From assembly GCA_964453575.1 (NCBI GenBank), contig CAYVRW010000037.1, forward strand, positions 1-20,828: a DNA stretch of 20,828 nucleotides, read 5' to 3'. Under the pieces are notes generated by a model. The model did not search any database. It was not told the DNA's origin and saw only the letters and a program-made list of their open reading frames with translations. This document shows positions 8,167 through 15,292 of the stretch, piece by piece. Position 1 is the first letter of the stretch. Each line of letters starts with the position of its first letter. The translations under genes and the position numbers were made by a program. Source of the stretch: JABDBK01 sp964453575 (GTDB lineage: Bacteria > Pseudomonadota > Gammaproteobacteria > DSM-16500).

Positions 8167-9198
8167 TTATTTCGATGGTTGAAGTTTGCATTTTATTGCA
8201 GCTTCTTGGATGTCTTCCTCGTCATCTGGAAAAAGTTGGATTGCTTTTTCGACATCAGAGTAAGATTTAAGAAATTTTTCAGGCTGCTTTAGTAACACTC
8301 TTTCTGAAAAAATATCCTTAAAATCTGGGAAAAGTGTAACTGCGGCTTCTATATCATCAAAAGATTCAAAGCAAGATTTAGGTGAAACGGTAAAAATTTT
8401 TTCGATACCTTTTTGCCAATCGGGAAATTCTTGTAATACACGAGCCATATGACGCCCTAGTATAGGATATTGGTTTGGATTCTGAAGAAATTGTTCTGTA
8501 ATGATTTTAGAAGCTTCTGGAAATGATTCTTTGATTGAAAAAAATGGACAGCAATAGAATAAATTTCCTGTGTAATACCCAGAAAGCGGGTGCTTGCCAT
8601 AAGACAAAAATGCCTCTTTTATTTCTTTATCATAATTTTTTACACTCTCATGAATAAGTTGAATATTGATGTTCGACTGTTCAATCGCGTAAACTTTTGT
8701 AATGTCTTGTAAAGTATTCATTAAATAATCATATGATTTTCCTTCACATATAAATTTATTTCCTTCTGACCTTACTAATGCAACATGAGGGCCTGCGCTT
8801 GTTTTTCCTAGCACAAACCAAATAGTCTTGTCTGTGGGTGAAATGGATTGAATGTCTTTTTGTTCTGCCATTATTTCTGGGTCTTTTTTTAAATATTTCA
8901 TCATGTATTGAAGTGATTTGGTTTCATCGGATTCCCCGAACGGTTTTTTCCAAATTTCTGGATAAATGCCAATTTCAAATAGTCTTAATATTCTATTTGA
9001 ATCTTTCAACGGCAAATTCGGCTCACTTTCTTTAATGATTTTCGTAAATAACTGAGCAAAGCCAAAGGGAACACATGAATATTTCAATAACTGCTCAGTT
9101 ACAGGCATGAAAGGTTGATCCTTGTTTGTATCTGAGAAGAACCCACCCTCGGTCACGCTTTGATTTTTTTCTTCTTTCTTTGGTCTTGAATTTGCCAT
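8167..9198 (-). CDS. Unknown protein with four C-terminal FPD repeats, effector-like
   Basis: A 343-residue soluble protein that I do not recognise. No signal peptide or membrane helix is visible. The N-terminus is short, polar and basic (MANSRPKKEEK). A middle region of about 120-170 has the strand-like 'TIWFVLGKTSAGPHVALV'. The C-terminal third holds four repeats of 32-33 residues, each beginning with FPE or FPD at about residues 226, 258, 290 and 323. The consensus is FP(D/E)-x4-I-x8-P-x2-F-x5-D-x3-A. They are probably helical hairpins used for protein binding (inference). The ATG at 9198 is chosen because GAGG sits 8 bases upstream. An in-frame TTG at 9222 would add 8 residues but has no ribosome site. 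The gene stands alone with its own terminator. Its composition and context suggest a secreted host-interaction protein, but no function can be named. Confidence 0.7.
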   Translation of the reverse strand: MANSRPKKEEKNQSVTEGGFFSDTNKDQPFMPVTEQLLKYSCVPFGFAQLFTKIIKESEPNLPLKDSNRILRLFEIGIYPEIWKKPFGESDETKSLQYMMKYLKKDPEIMAEQKDIQSISPTDKTIWFVLGKTSAGPHVALVRSEGNKFICEGKSYDYLMNTLQDITKVYAIEQSNINIQLIHESVKNYDKEIKEAFLSYGKHPLSGYYTGNLFYCCPFFSIKESFPEASKIITEQFLQNPNQYPILGRHMARVLQEFPDWQKGIEKIFTVSPKSCFESFDDIEAAVTLFPDFKDIFSERVLLKQPEKFLKSYSDVEKAIQLFPDDEEDIQEAAIKCKLQPSK

Positions 9199-9449
9199 AT
9201 AAAATGCCTCATTAAAAACCAAATGAACCTTATATTATTATAATGCAAATTATCCGTTTATGGTTCCAAAGGATGGCATATAAGTAAGATTTCGGTTTAG
9301 CCATTAGTAGAATCAACAACCTAGACTCATGCTAAATCAATCGATTTCTTGCATTTAATTGATAATATTTTTCGCCTGTTGGCAAACAAATTATTTTCCT
9401 TTTGCATGGGTATACGATATATTCCTAAAAATTAAAATCAATCAATTCT

Positions 9450-9455
9450 TATAAT
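9450..9455 (+). promoter_or_regulatory. Possible -10 box next to the ribosome site of the 146-residue gene
   Basis: A perfect TATAAT directly precedes AAGAGAGGA, the ribosome site of the 9469 gene. Transcription would start near 9462, which would truncate the ribosome site. The layout resembles that at 5021, but here the box may simply be AT-rich chance. Confidence 0.3.
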
Positions 9456-9468
9456 AAGAGAGGAAGCT

Positions 9469-9909
9469 ATGTTTCGAGATTATTTTGGTCAAAATGTAGA
9501 ACAAAAATTTGTCGATGATAACCACGAACAATCATTTGAGAATACGTCAAGCGATGAAAGCAAGATTAATAATACTGATGAGGCAGTTGGCCCTCTTGCA
9601 TCAATCATGAGAACTTGGCAGGACAGAATAAAACGTGAGCCTTCGAATGATGTAGAAGTAAATAATCAATTTTTTAAACCCATGGAATCATCAGGTCTAA
9701 GCTATTTAATGTTAGTCCAAGATGTTAAGCAATTACTACAAACCATTAAAGAAGATAACTTAGAAGCTTATGTTAAGTATCATACAATACTAAAAAGACA
9801 TGACAAACCATGCGGTGATACTGCGGAAGATTTTAGAGTGGTAAGTCAACTGAAGAAAGAATTATCTGAAATGTTAGCCGAAGAAAATGATAATAAATTT
9901 TGTCGTTAG
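9469..9909 (+). CDS. Small acidic protein of unknown function
   Basis: A 146-residue hydrophilic protein that I do not recognise. Residues 1-50 are rich in Asp, Glu, Asn and Ser and look disordered. Residues of about 75-140 are probably helical ('DVKQLLQTIKEDNLEAYVKYHTI', then 'VVSQLKKELSEMLAEE'), possibly forming a helical hairpin or short coiled coil. No signal peptide, membrane segment or catalytic motif is visible. AGAGAGGA, 5-12 bases upstream of the ATG, is a strong ribosome site, which supports a real expressed gene. A GC-rich hairpin lies 16 bases after the stop. The next gene is cydA with its own leader, so this looks like a single-gene unit. A small effector or regulatory partner is possible; this is speculation. 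Confidence 0.65.
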   Translation: MFRDYFGQNVEQKFVDDNHEQSFENTSSDESKINNTDEAVGPLASIMRTWQDRIKREPSNDVEVNNQFFKPMESSGLSYLMLVQDVKQLLQTIKEDNLEAYVKYHTILKRHDKPCGDTAEDFRVVSQLKKELSEMLAEENDNKFCR

Positions 9910-9924
9910 CGTCTATTAACATCA

Positions 9925-9953
9925 CTTCCCTCCAATGTGTTATTGGAGGGAGG
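9925..9953 (+). terminator. GC-rich hairpin after the 146-residue gene
   Basis: CTTCCCTCCAAT and ATTGGAGGGAGG pair as a 12-bp stem (one G-T wobble) with the 5-base loop GTGTT. It lies 16 bases beyond the stop. No U-run follows (ATTAACG), so it is either a Rho-assisted or RNA-stabilising 3' end or a palindromic element. Confidence 0.5.
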
Positions 9954-10032
9954 ATTAACGAGGTGATTGATAGCCGCCCCTAACACCCTATTTTGAAATT
10001 CAATTTGCCATTTATCAAAACTAAAATTCATC

Positions 10033-10061
10033 TTGACCTTTTGCCTGCAAAGTCCTAACTT
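10033..10061 (+). promoter_or_regulatory. Possible promoter of cydAB
   Basis: TTGACC (10033-10038), a 17-base spacer and TAACTT (10056-10061) resemble a sigma-70 promoter with a good -35 and a poor -10. Transcription would begin near 10068, which fits translation from the ATG at 10088. No FNR-like TTGAT-N4-ATCAA palindrome was found nearby. Confidence 0.35.
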
Positions 10062-10087
10062 ATGGAAAAATGAAAGAGAATCTACAT

Positions 10088-11473
10088 ATGCATCTTGATC
10101 CTGTGATTTTGTCTCGACTGCAATTTGCTTGGGTTATTGCCTTTCATATTTTACTTCCTGCGTTTACCGTTGGATTAGCTTCGTTTATTGCATTTCTTGA
10201 AGGAATTTATTTTTTCACCAAAAATGAAGTTTTTTTCCGCATTTCTATTTTTTGGACTAAAATATTTGCAGTTTCTTTTGGAATGGGAGTCGTATCAGGA
10301 ATAGTCATGCCCTTCCAATTGGGTACCAATTGGAGTCGATATGCAGATATCACTGCCAATGTGCTATCACCTTTATTCGCTTATGAAGGATTAACAGCGT
10401 TTTTTCTGGAGGCCTCATTTTTAGGTATCTTATTGTTTGGCCGCCAATTAGTCCCGCGTTGGGCGCATTTTATCGCAGCATTAATGGTGGCTTTAGGAAC
10501 GCTACTGTCGACTTTTTGGATTTTAGCAGCGAATAGCTGGATGCAAACCCCTGCCGGCTTCAAAATTATCGATGGCAGATTTTTTCCGACGGATTGGTTG
10601 GCTATTATTTTTAATCCTTCCTTTCCCTATCGTTTTGCGCATAACGTGATTGGCTTCTACATAACCACAAGCTTTGTGGTGATTGCTGTTGCAGCTTATT
10701 TTTTAAGAAAAAAACAGTATGTTCAGGAAAGCAGCATAATGTTTTCAATCACCTTTTGGTTGCTCACCTTATTAGTGCCTTTGCAAATTTTTCTTGGTGA
10801 TTTGCACGGATTAAATACATTAAAACATCAACCGGCTAAATTAGCAGCTATTGAAGCCCATTGGAACACTGAAAAACGTGCCCCTCTCATTCTTTTTGCT
10901 ATTCCAGATCAAAAAAATGAAAAAAACCATGCTGTCATTGAAGTTCCATTATTAGGCAGCCTTATCTTAGCTCATGAGATTAACGGTGAAATACCCGGTT
11001 TAAAGCAGTGGCCTGCTGCGGAGCGGCCTCCGGTTGCTATTCCTTTTTTTGCATTTCGAATGATGGTGGGATTAGGTCTTATTATGCTCGCTATTGTGGT
11101 AACAAGCCTTTTGCTAAGATACCGCAAGCGTTTGTTTAATGCCGAATGGTTCTTATGGATATGCCAATATTCAGCTTCCATCGGATTTTTTACAATCCTT
11201 GCTGGATGGGTCACTACCGAATCGGGAAGACAGCCTTGGACCGTCTATGGGTTATTAAAAACAGCGCATTCTGTCAGCCCTGCTTTAACAGGCAACGATG
11301 TTTTATTATCTATGTTGGGTTACATGATCGTTTATTCGATTATTTTTCCATTCGGCATTTTATTAATGATAAAAATCGTGAAAAAAGGCATTGCTCAGCC
11401 ATTTTCTAAAGAACCCATAGAAGGTGGTCAACCCAGTCGTCCCATTATTACGCCTCCGGAGTACCATTCATGA
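10088..11473 (+). CDS. cydA: Cytochrome bd-type quinol oxidase subunit I (CioA-like)
   Basis: Inner-membrane catalytic subunit that oxidises quinol and reduces oxygen to water at low oxygen tension. It is 461 residues from the chosen ATG. H20 in 'AFHILLPAF' matches the high-spin haem ligand, 'RFAHN' carries the second haem histidine, and 'FFAFRMMVG' holds the methionine ligand of haem b558. The acidic 'YEGLTAFFLEASF' matches the proton-path region. 'SGRQPWTVYGLL' is a strong family signature. The quinol-binding Q-loop after 'GDLHGLNT' is short, as in the cyanide-insensitive oxidase (CIO) branch. The ATG at 10088 is preferred because family members start near 'LDPVxLSR' and AAAGAGAA lies 7 bases upstream. 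An ATG at 10070 would add six residues. The stop overlaps the cydB start. Confidence 0.93.
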   Translation: MHLDPVILSRLQFAWVIAFHILLPAFTVGLASFIAFLEGIYFFTKNEVFFRISIFWTKIFAVSFGMGVVSGIVMPFQLGTNWSRYADITANVLSPLFAYEGLTAFFLEASFLGILLFGRQLVPRWAHFIAALMVALGTLLSTFWILAANSWMQTPAGFKIIDGRFFPTDWLAIIFNPSFPYRFAHNVIGFYITTSFVVIAVAAYFLRKKQYVQESSIMFSITFWLLTLLVPLQIFLGDLHGLNTLKHQPAKLAAIEAHWNTEKRAPLILFAIPDQKNEKNHAVIEVPLLGSLILAHEINGEIPGLKQWPAAERPPVAIPFFAFRMMVGLGLIMLAIVVTSLLLRYRKRLFNAEWFLWICQYSASIGFFTILAGWVTTESGRQPWTVYGLLKTAHSVSPALTGNDVLLSMLGYMIVYSIIFPFGILLMIKIVKKGIAQPFSKEPIEGGQPSRPIITPPEYHS

Positions 11474-12477
11474 TTATTGATTTAGTACCGTTATGGACGC
11501 TTATTATAGGTGCAGCCGTATTTTTTTATGTGCTTTTAGATGGTTTTGATCTAGGAGTGGGAATGTTATATCTGCTTGCGCCGGATCGACATTCGCGCAA
11601 TTTAATCATGAACTCTATTTCTCCGGTTTGGGATGGTAATGAAACCTGGTTAGTTTTAGGAAGTATAGGATTACTCGCCGCGTTTCCGCTTGCATTTGCT
11701 ATTATTATCCCCGCTGTTTATTTTCCTATTCTAGTTATGTTATTAGCTTTAATATTTCGAGGGGTTGCTTTTGAATTTCATTTTCGCGATGCAAAACATA
11801 CTACTTTTTGGGATTTAGCTTTTAGTATAGGTTCTTTAATAGCTACCTTTGCACAAGGCGTAATCCTTGGCGCTTTCATTCAAGGATTTAAAGTGGACGG
11901 CAGAAATTTTGCAGGTTCCATTTTTGATTGCATCACCCCTTTCTCCATTTTTACTGGCATTGCTCTTATTTTTGGATACGGTTTATTGGGGGCTGCGTGG
12001 CTAATATTAAAAACAGAAGGCCATTTACAAGAAAACGCCAGAAAACAAGCTAAATGGTGTTTGCTATTAATTCTTATGGCAATTGCTGCGGTATCCATTT
12101 GGACACCTCTACAAAATAATGTTATTAAAGCACGTTGGTTCGCATGGCCCAATATTCTGTATTTATCACCTGTACCTATTATTACTTTTTTCATTGCATT
12201 ATTTACCTGGAAAGCTATTCATAATAAATCAGCGGAGCTTAAACCTTTTCTAGGAGCCATGGGATTATTTTTAATGTCCTATATTGGAATTGGGATCAGT
12301 CTTTTCCCTCACATTGTGCTTCCTCATTTCACTCTTTGGGATGCTGCTTCATCACCTGATACACAACTCTTTTTAATTATTGGCACAATGTTCTTACTTC
12401 CTATTATTTTAATGTATAGCGCTTGGTCTTATTGGGTTTTTCGCGGAAAAGTTCGAGAAGACATAGGTTATCATTAA
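11470..12477 (+). CDS. cydB: Cytochrome bd-type quinol oxidase subunit II (CioB-like)
   Basis: Inner-membrane partner of CydA, needed for assembly of the bd oxidase. It is 335 residues, within the shorter range of the CIO branch, with a hydrophobic pattern of about eight or nine helices. The N-terminal segment 'LLDGFDLGVGMLYLLAP' and the following 'SPVWDGNETWLVLG' are hallmark CydB motifs. The conserved Asp and Glu residues lie in the membrane near the haem region. Its ATG overlaps the cydA stop in an ATGA arrangement, so the two subunits are translationally coupled. No cydX-like small gene follows; the carboxypeptidase gene begins after 22 bases. CIO-type oxidases commonly lack CydX, so this is not a defect. 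Confidence 0.93.
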   Translation: MIIDLVPLWTLIIGAAVFFYVLLDGFDLGVGMLYLLAPDRHSRNLIMNSISPVWDGNETWLVLGSIGLLAAFPLAFAIIIPAVYFPILVMLLALIFRGVAFEFHFRDAKHTTFWDLAFSIGSLIATFAQGVILGAFIQGFKVDGRNFAGSIFDCITPFSIFTGIALIFGYGLLGAAWLILKTEGHLQENARKQAKWCLLLILMAIAAVSIWTPLQNNVIKARWFAWPNILYLSPVPIITFFIALFTWKAIHNKSAELKPFLGAMGLFLMSYIGIGISLFPHIVLPHFTLWDAASSPDTQLFLIIGTMFLLPIILMYSAWSYWVFRGKVREDIGYH

Positions 12478-12499
12478 ATTATCCTCCTGGATTATTAAT

Positions 12500-13984
12500 A
12501 TGAAAATGTATTCACGTTTAGAAGAAGCTTTTCGCGAACTATTCCATCTAGAACATGTTAGCGCTATTTGTCATTGGGATGAAGCAGTGATGATGCCGCA
12601 AGGCGGAGGAATGGCTCGTGCTGAAGCGTTAGCAACTTTGCAATCATTGCATCATACCTTATTAGTTAAACCTGAAATAGGTGAATGGATTTCTGCAGCC
12701 AAAACAGAAACATTAAATTCACCTTGGCAAAAGGCTAATTTACATTGGATGGAAAGAGAGTATATTAATGCAGTGTGTGTGCCGGTTGATTTGGTAAAAC
12801 GTTCTCATTTAGCTTTTATGCGTTGTGAACAAGCATGGAGAAATTTTCGAAAAGATAACAATTGGCATGATTTTGCACCCTTGCTGAATGAAAATGTAAA
12901 TTTAGTTAAAGAAATTGCGCACATTAAAGCTGCTTCTTTTGGTATGGATGCTTATGATTGTTTAATTGATAATTTTTCCCCTGGCTTATCACAAGGCGTG
13001 ATCGATCCCATTTTTGCCGAATTAAAAAAATTTCTACCGGATTTTATTCGTGAAGTCGCAGCAAATCAGCCTACACCGCAAACGATCGCAGGTAAATTTC
13101 CGATTGCAACTCAAAACAAACTTGGTCTCAGCATTATGCAAACCTTGGGTTTTGATTTCAATCATGGTCGTCTTGATGTGAGTCATCATCCTTTTTGCGG
13201 TGGTGTGTCACAAGATGTACGCATTACCACTCGCTATAACGAAAATGAATTTATCAGTTCTGCCATGGCAGTATGTCATGAAACAGGACATGCACTTTAT
13301 GAACGCGGCTTACCTACCGATTGGTTAAGTCAACCGGTTGGCAAAGCATTAGGAATGGCGATGCATGAAAGTCAGTCATTGCTAATGGAAATGCAAGCAT
13401 GCCGCAGTTATGAATTTATGCAATATTTATCTCCGCTGGTAAAAAATCATTTTGGTGATCAACCATCATTTTCAGCTGAAAATCTTTACCGATGTTACAC
13501 CCATGTGGAACCCGGTTTAATTCGTGTTGATGCTGATGAAGTTTGTTATCCATTGCATGTTATTATGCGTTATGAACTGGAAAAACAATTAATTGCCGGC
13601 ACTATCACCGTAAAAGATTTGCCTGAATTATGGGACAACATGACGCAGCAATTTTTAGGATTATCGACCAAAGATAATTATCGTGATGGTGTTATGCAAG
13701 ATGTGCATTGGCCATCGGGTGCGTTTGGCTATTTTCCTGCATATACGATGGGAGCAATTATCGCTGCACAATTATTTCAAGAAGTAAAAAAGCAACATCC
13801 CAATTTATTAGCTAATATCATGGCTGGCGATTTTACTGTGCTAGTCAATTGGCTGCAACATAATGTTCATAGCAAAGGACGGCTATTTGGGATGAATGAA
13901 TTACTCGAGGCAGCTACGGGCAAACCATTGATGGCTAGTTATTTTATAGAGCATTTACGAAAAAGATATAAATCATTCCATTGA
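12500..13984 (+). CDS. Thermostable-type carboxypeptidase, family M32 (carboxypeptidase Taq)
   Basis: Cytosolic zinc metallopeptidase that removes C-terminal residues from peptides. It is 494 residues, the usual length for family M32. The zinc site is visible as 'HETGH' (H260, E261, H264) and the third ligand as E290 in 'HESQS'. Upstream, 'HPFCGG' with 'DVRITTRY' is another family hallmark. The mostly helical, Trp/His-rich remainder fits the M32 fold. A GGA lies 8 bases before the ATG at 12500; a second ATG at 12506 is possible. It follows cydB by 22 bases on the same strand, so it is probably transcribed with the oxidase genes, although no functional link is known. No signal peptide is seen. 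It likely recycles peptides to amino acids. Confidence 0.92.
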   Translation: MKMYSRLEEAFRELFHLEHVSAICHWDEAVMMPQGGGMARAEALATLQSLHHTLLVKPEIGEWISAAKTETLNSPWQKANLHWMEREYINAVCVPVDLVKRSHLAFMRCEQAWRNFRKDNNWHDFAPLLNENVNLVKEIAHIKAASFGMDAYDCLIDNFSPGLSQGVIDPIFAELKKFLPDFIREVAANQPTPQTIAGKFPIATQNKLGLSIMQTLGFDFNHGRLDVSHHPFCGGVSQDVRITTRYNENEFISSAMAVCHETGHALYERGLPTDWLSQPVGKALGMAMHESQSLLMEMQACRSYEFMQYLSPLVKNHFGDQPSFSAENLYRCYTHVEPGLIRVDADEVCYPLHVIMRYELEKQLIAGTITVKDLPELWDNMTQQFLGLSTKDNYRDGVMQDVHWPSGAFGYFPAYTMGAIIAAQLFQEVKKQHPNLLANIMAGDFTVLVNWLQHNVHSKGRLFGMNELLEAATGKPLMASYFIEHLRKRYKSFH

Positions 13985-13999
13985 TTTTTTGAACAATTA

Positions 14000-14028
14000 T
14001 TGCGCTTTCTAATCAATATATGTATAAT
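14000..14028 (+). promoter_or_regulatory. Sigma-70 promoter before the ankyrin/papain-like gene
   Basis: TTGCGC (14000-14005), an exact 17-base spacer and TATAAT (14023-14028). Transcription would begin near 14035, leaving a leader of about 120 bases before the 14158 gene. The leader contains a 13-codon open frame at 14062. Confidence 0.55.
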
Positions 14029-14061
14029 TCACGAACATATTTATGATAGAGGGCAATCGTC

Positions 14062-14103
14062 ATGTTTTCTAAAAAGCCTTATAAAACCGAATCAAATTTA
14101 TAA
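14062..14103 (+). CDS. 13-codon leader open frame
   Basis: ATG preceded by AGAGGG at a 7-8 base spacing encodes MFSKKPYKTESNL and stop. It is in the same frame as the 14158 gene, with three stop codons in between. It may be a leader peptide, the relic of an earlier longer N-terminus, or chance. The good ribosome site and promoter directly upstream are the only support. Confidence 0.3.
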   Translation: MFSKKPYKTESNL

Positions 14104-14157
14104 CCTATTGATTCAAATGAAGAAACTAAAGGTTAAATTTTTATTTGAGAGAAGATT

Positions 14158-15120
14158 ATGTTAAATAGAATATTATTTTTTCAACGAGCACCTTTATTTA
14201 AGTTACCCACAACAGCACGTGCTCTACAAGGACCGCCAAAAAGCCACATTAATTTATCTAAGGATGAAGGAAATACACCACTGCATCATGCCATTTGGCA
14301 GTTCAAAGATTTAGATCAATTTAAATCTTTTTTAGACACAGCAGGAAAGGGAGCTGCTTCAGTGATGTCAAGAACAGTAAATGACAGAGGCGAATTACCT
14401 ATCGATTTAATTAATAATATGGCATTTGAAAAAAATATTAATGAAAAGCTTTACTCTATGCTAATTCCTCTCATGGCTGCACACCGCTTTTTAAAAAAAC
14501 TTTCAGATAGGATAGATAGCAAAAAACTGTTGGAAAGTTATCGTTATTCGCCTGCTAGTAAAATTTATAAAAATTTGCAGCTTGCTTGTTCTATAGTGAA
14601 TAGAACTCGAGAAGCATTAAAAAAGTCATCGACTCATCCGGAAATTAATAACTGGAAGCATGAAGAGAAATTTAAATTAAATGTTGAAATTTGTAACATG
14701 CGATCTTCTATATTGCTTGCCCATCACAAGGGGCATGACGAAAAAATAACAGAACTCCCTTTAAAACTTCGTATAGGAAACTGCAGAGAATTTTCAAATA
14801 TTGCTTTGCATTTTTTGAGATTGCAGGATAAAAATATACCCGTAAAAGAACATTTCGTAGAAAAGGGTGATCATAGATTTCTTATAATCGGTGAAGGTTA
14901 TAATGCTGTAGTTTGTGATGCATGGGTAGGAGAAGTGTACCCGGCCAGTGATATTCCCAACAGATTGGGGAATTATAGACAGTATTCGGCAGACTATTCT
15001 AAAGAAGACTCAATCGTAAATGTCATTACTTCATTTAATAAAAACTTTCACAAAACTCGCCTTGAAGTAAATGATGGCTATGAGGACACACAGGAAAATA
15101 ATTCATCGTTCTCGATTTAA
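14158..15120 (+). CDS. Ankyrin-containing protein with Cys-His-Asp papain/transglutaminase-like domain
   Basis: A 320-residue soluble protein. Residues 36-90 hold one or two degenerate ankyrin repeats ('DEGNTPLHHAIWQF', then 'VNDRGELPIDLI'). A helical spacer follows. Residues of about 200-275 carry a probable cysteine-enzyme core: C209 in 'GNCREFSNIAL', H239 in 'KGDHRFLII' and D254 in 'VVCDAWVGEVYPASD'. This Cys-His-Asp order and spacing match the papain-like/transglutaminase superfamily, seen in many bacterial effectors and polymorphic toxins that cleave, deamidate or crosslink target proteins. No signal peptide is seen, as expected for type III or IV secretion substrates. GAGAGAAG upstream of the ATG is an adequate ribosome site. 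It converges with another ankyrin gene. The domain call rests on motif reading only; substrate and activity are unknown. Confidence 0.72.
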   Translation: MLNRILFFQRAPLFKLPTTARALQGPPKSHINLSKDEGNTPLHHAIWQFKDLDQFKSFLDTAGKGAASVMSRTVNDRGELPIDLINNMAFEKNINEKLYSMLIPLMAAHRFLKKLSDRIDSKKLLESYRYSPASKIYKNLQLACSIVNRTREALKKSSTHPEINNWKHEEKFKLNVEICNMRSSILLAHHKGHDEKITELPLKLRIGNCREFSNIALHFLRLQDKNIPVKEHFVEKGDHRFLIIGEGYNAVVCDAWVGEVYPASDIPNRLGNYRQYSADYSKEDSIVNVITSFNKNFHKTRLEVNDGYEDTQENNSSFSI

Positions 15121-15138
15121 TAACGCGAATTCTGCTAT

Positions 15139-15264
15139 GTGTTTTGTCAAGTGTTCGCATTTCTTGGGGTATTAGCGGTTATTATATTTTTTCCTTTGAC
15201 CTTTCCTATTGTTATACCCATGTTAATTATATTGCTATGCGTAGGTTATTTAAGAAAAAAATAG
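15139..15264 (+). CDS. Possible 41-residue membrane peptide
   Basis: A GTG-initiated open frame encodes a very hydrophobic peptide (FAFLGVLAVIIFFP, then 'FPIVIPMLIILLCVGYL') ending in RKK. It could form two short membrane segments with a basic tail. There is no ATG and no convincing ribosome site, and the frame is continuous with the stop region of the preceding gene. It may be a small membrane protein, or a decayed fragment of a larger one. Confidence 0.3.
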   Translation: MFCQVFAFLGVLAVIIFFPLTFPIVIPMLIILLCVGYLRKK

Positions 15265-15292
15265 AAAAGCGTCGTCTAATGGCACTTTCTTT

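Noticed and set aside
8167..9198. YopJ-type acetyltransferase reading of the FPD-repeat protein
   Set aside because: The stretch around 'GPHVALV' superficially recalls the His motif, but no Glu and 'CG(I/T)FS' cysteine motif follow at the required spacing.
11880..12194. Minus-strand open frame of 104 codons inside cydB
   Set aside because: cydB is unambiguous on the other strand; this frame has no recognisable motif or ribosome site.
12478..12499. A cydX gene after cydB
   Set aside because: Only 22 bases separate cydB from the carboxypeptidase gene, too short for a cydX frame.
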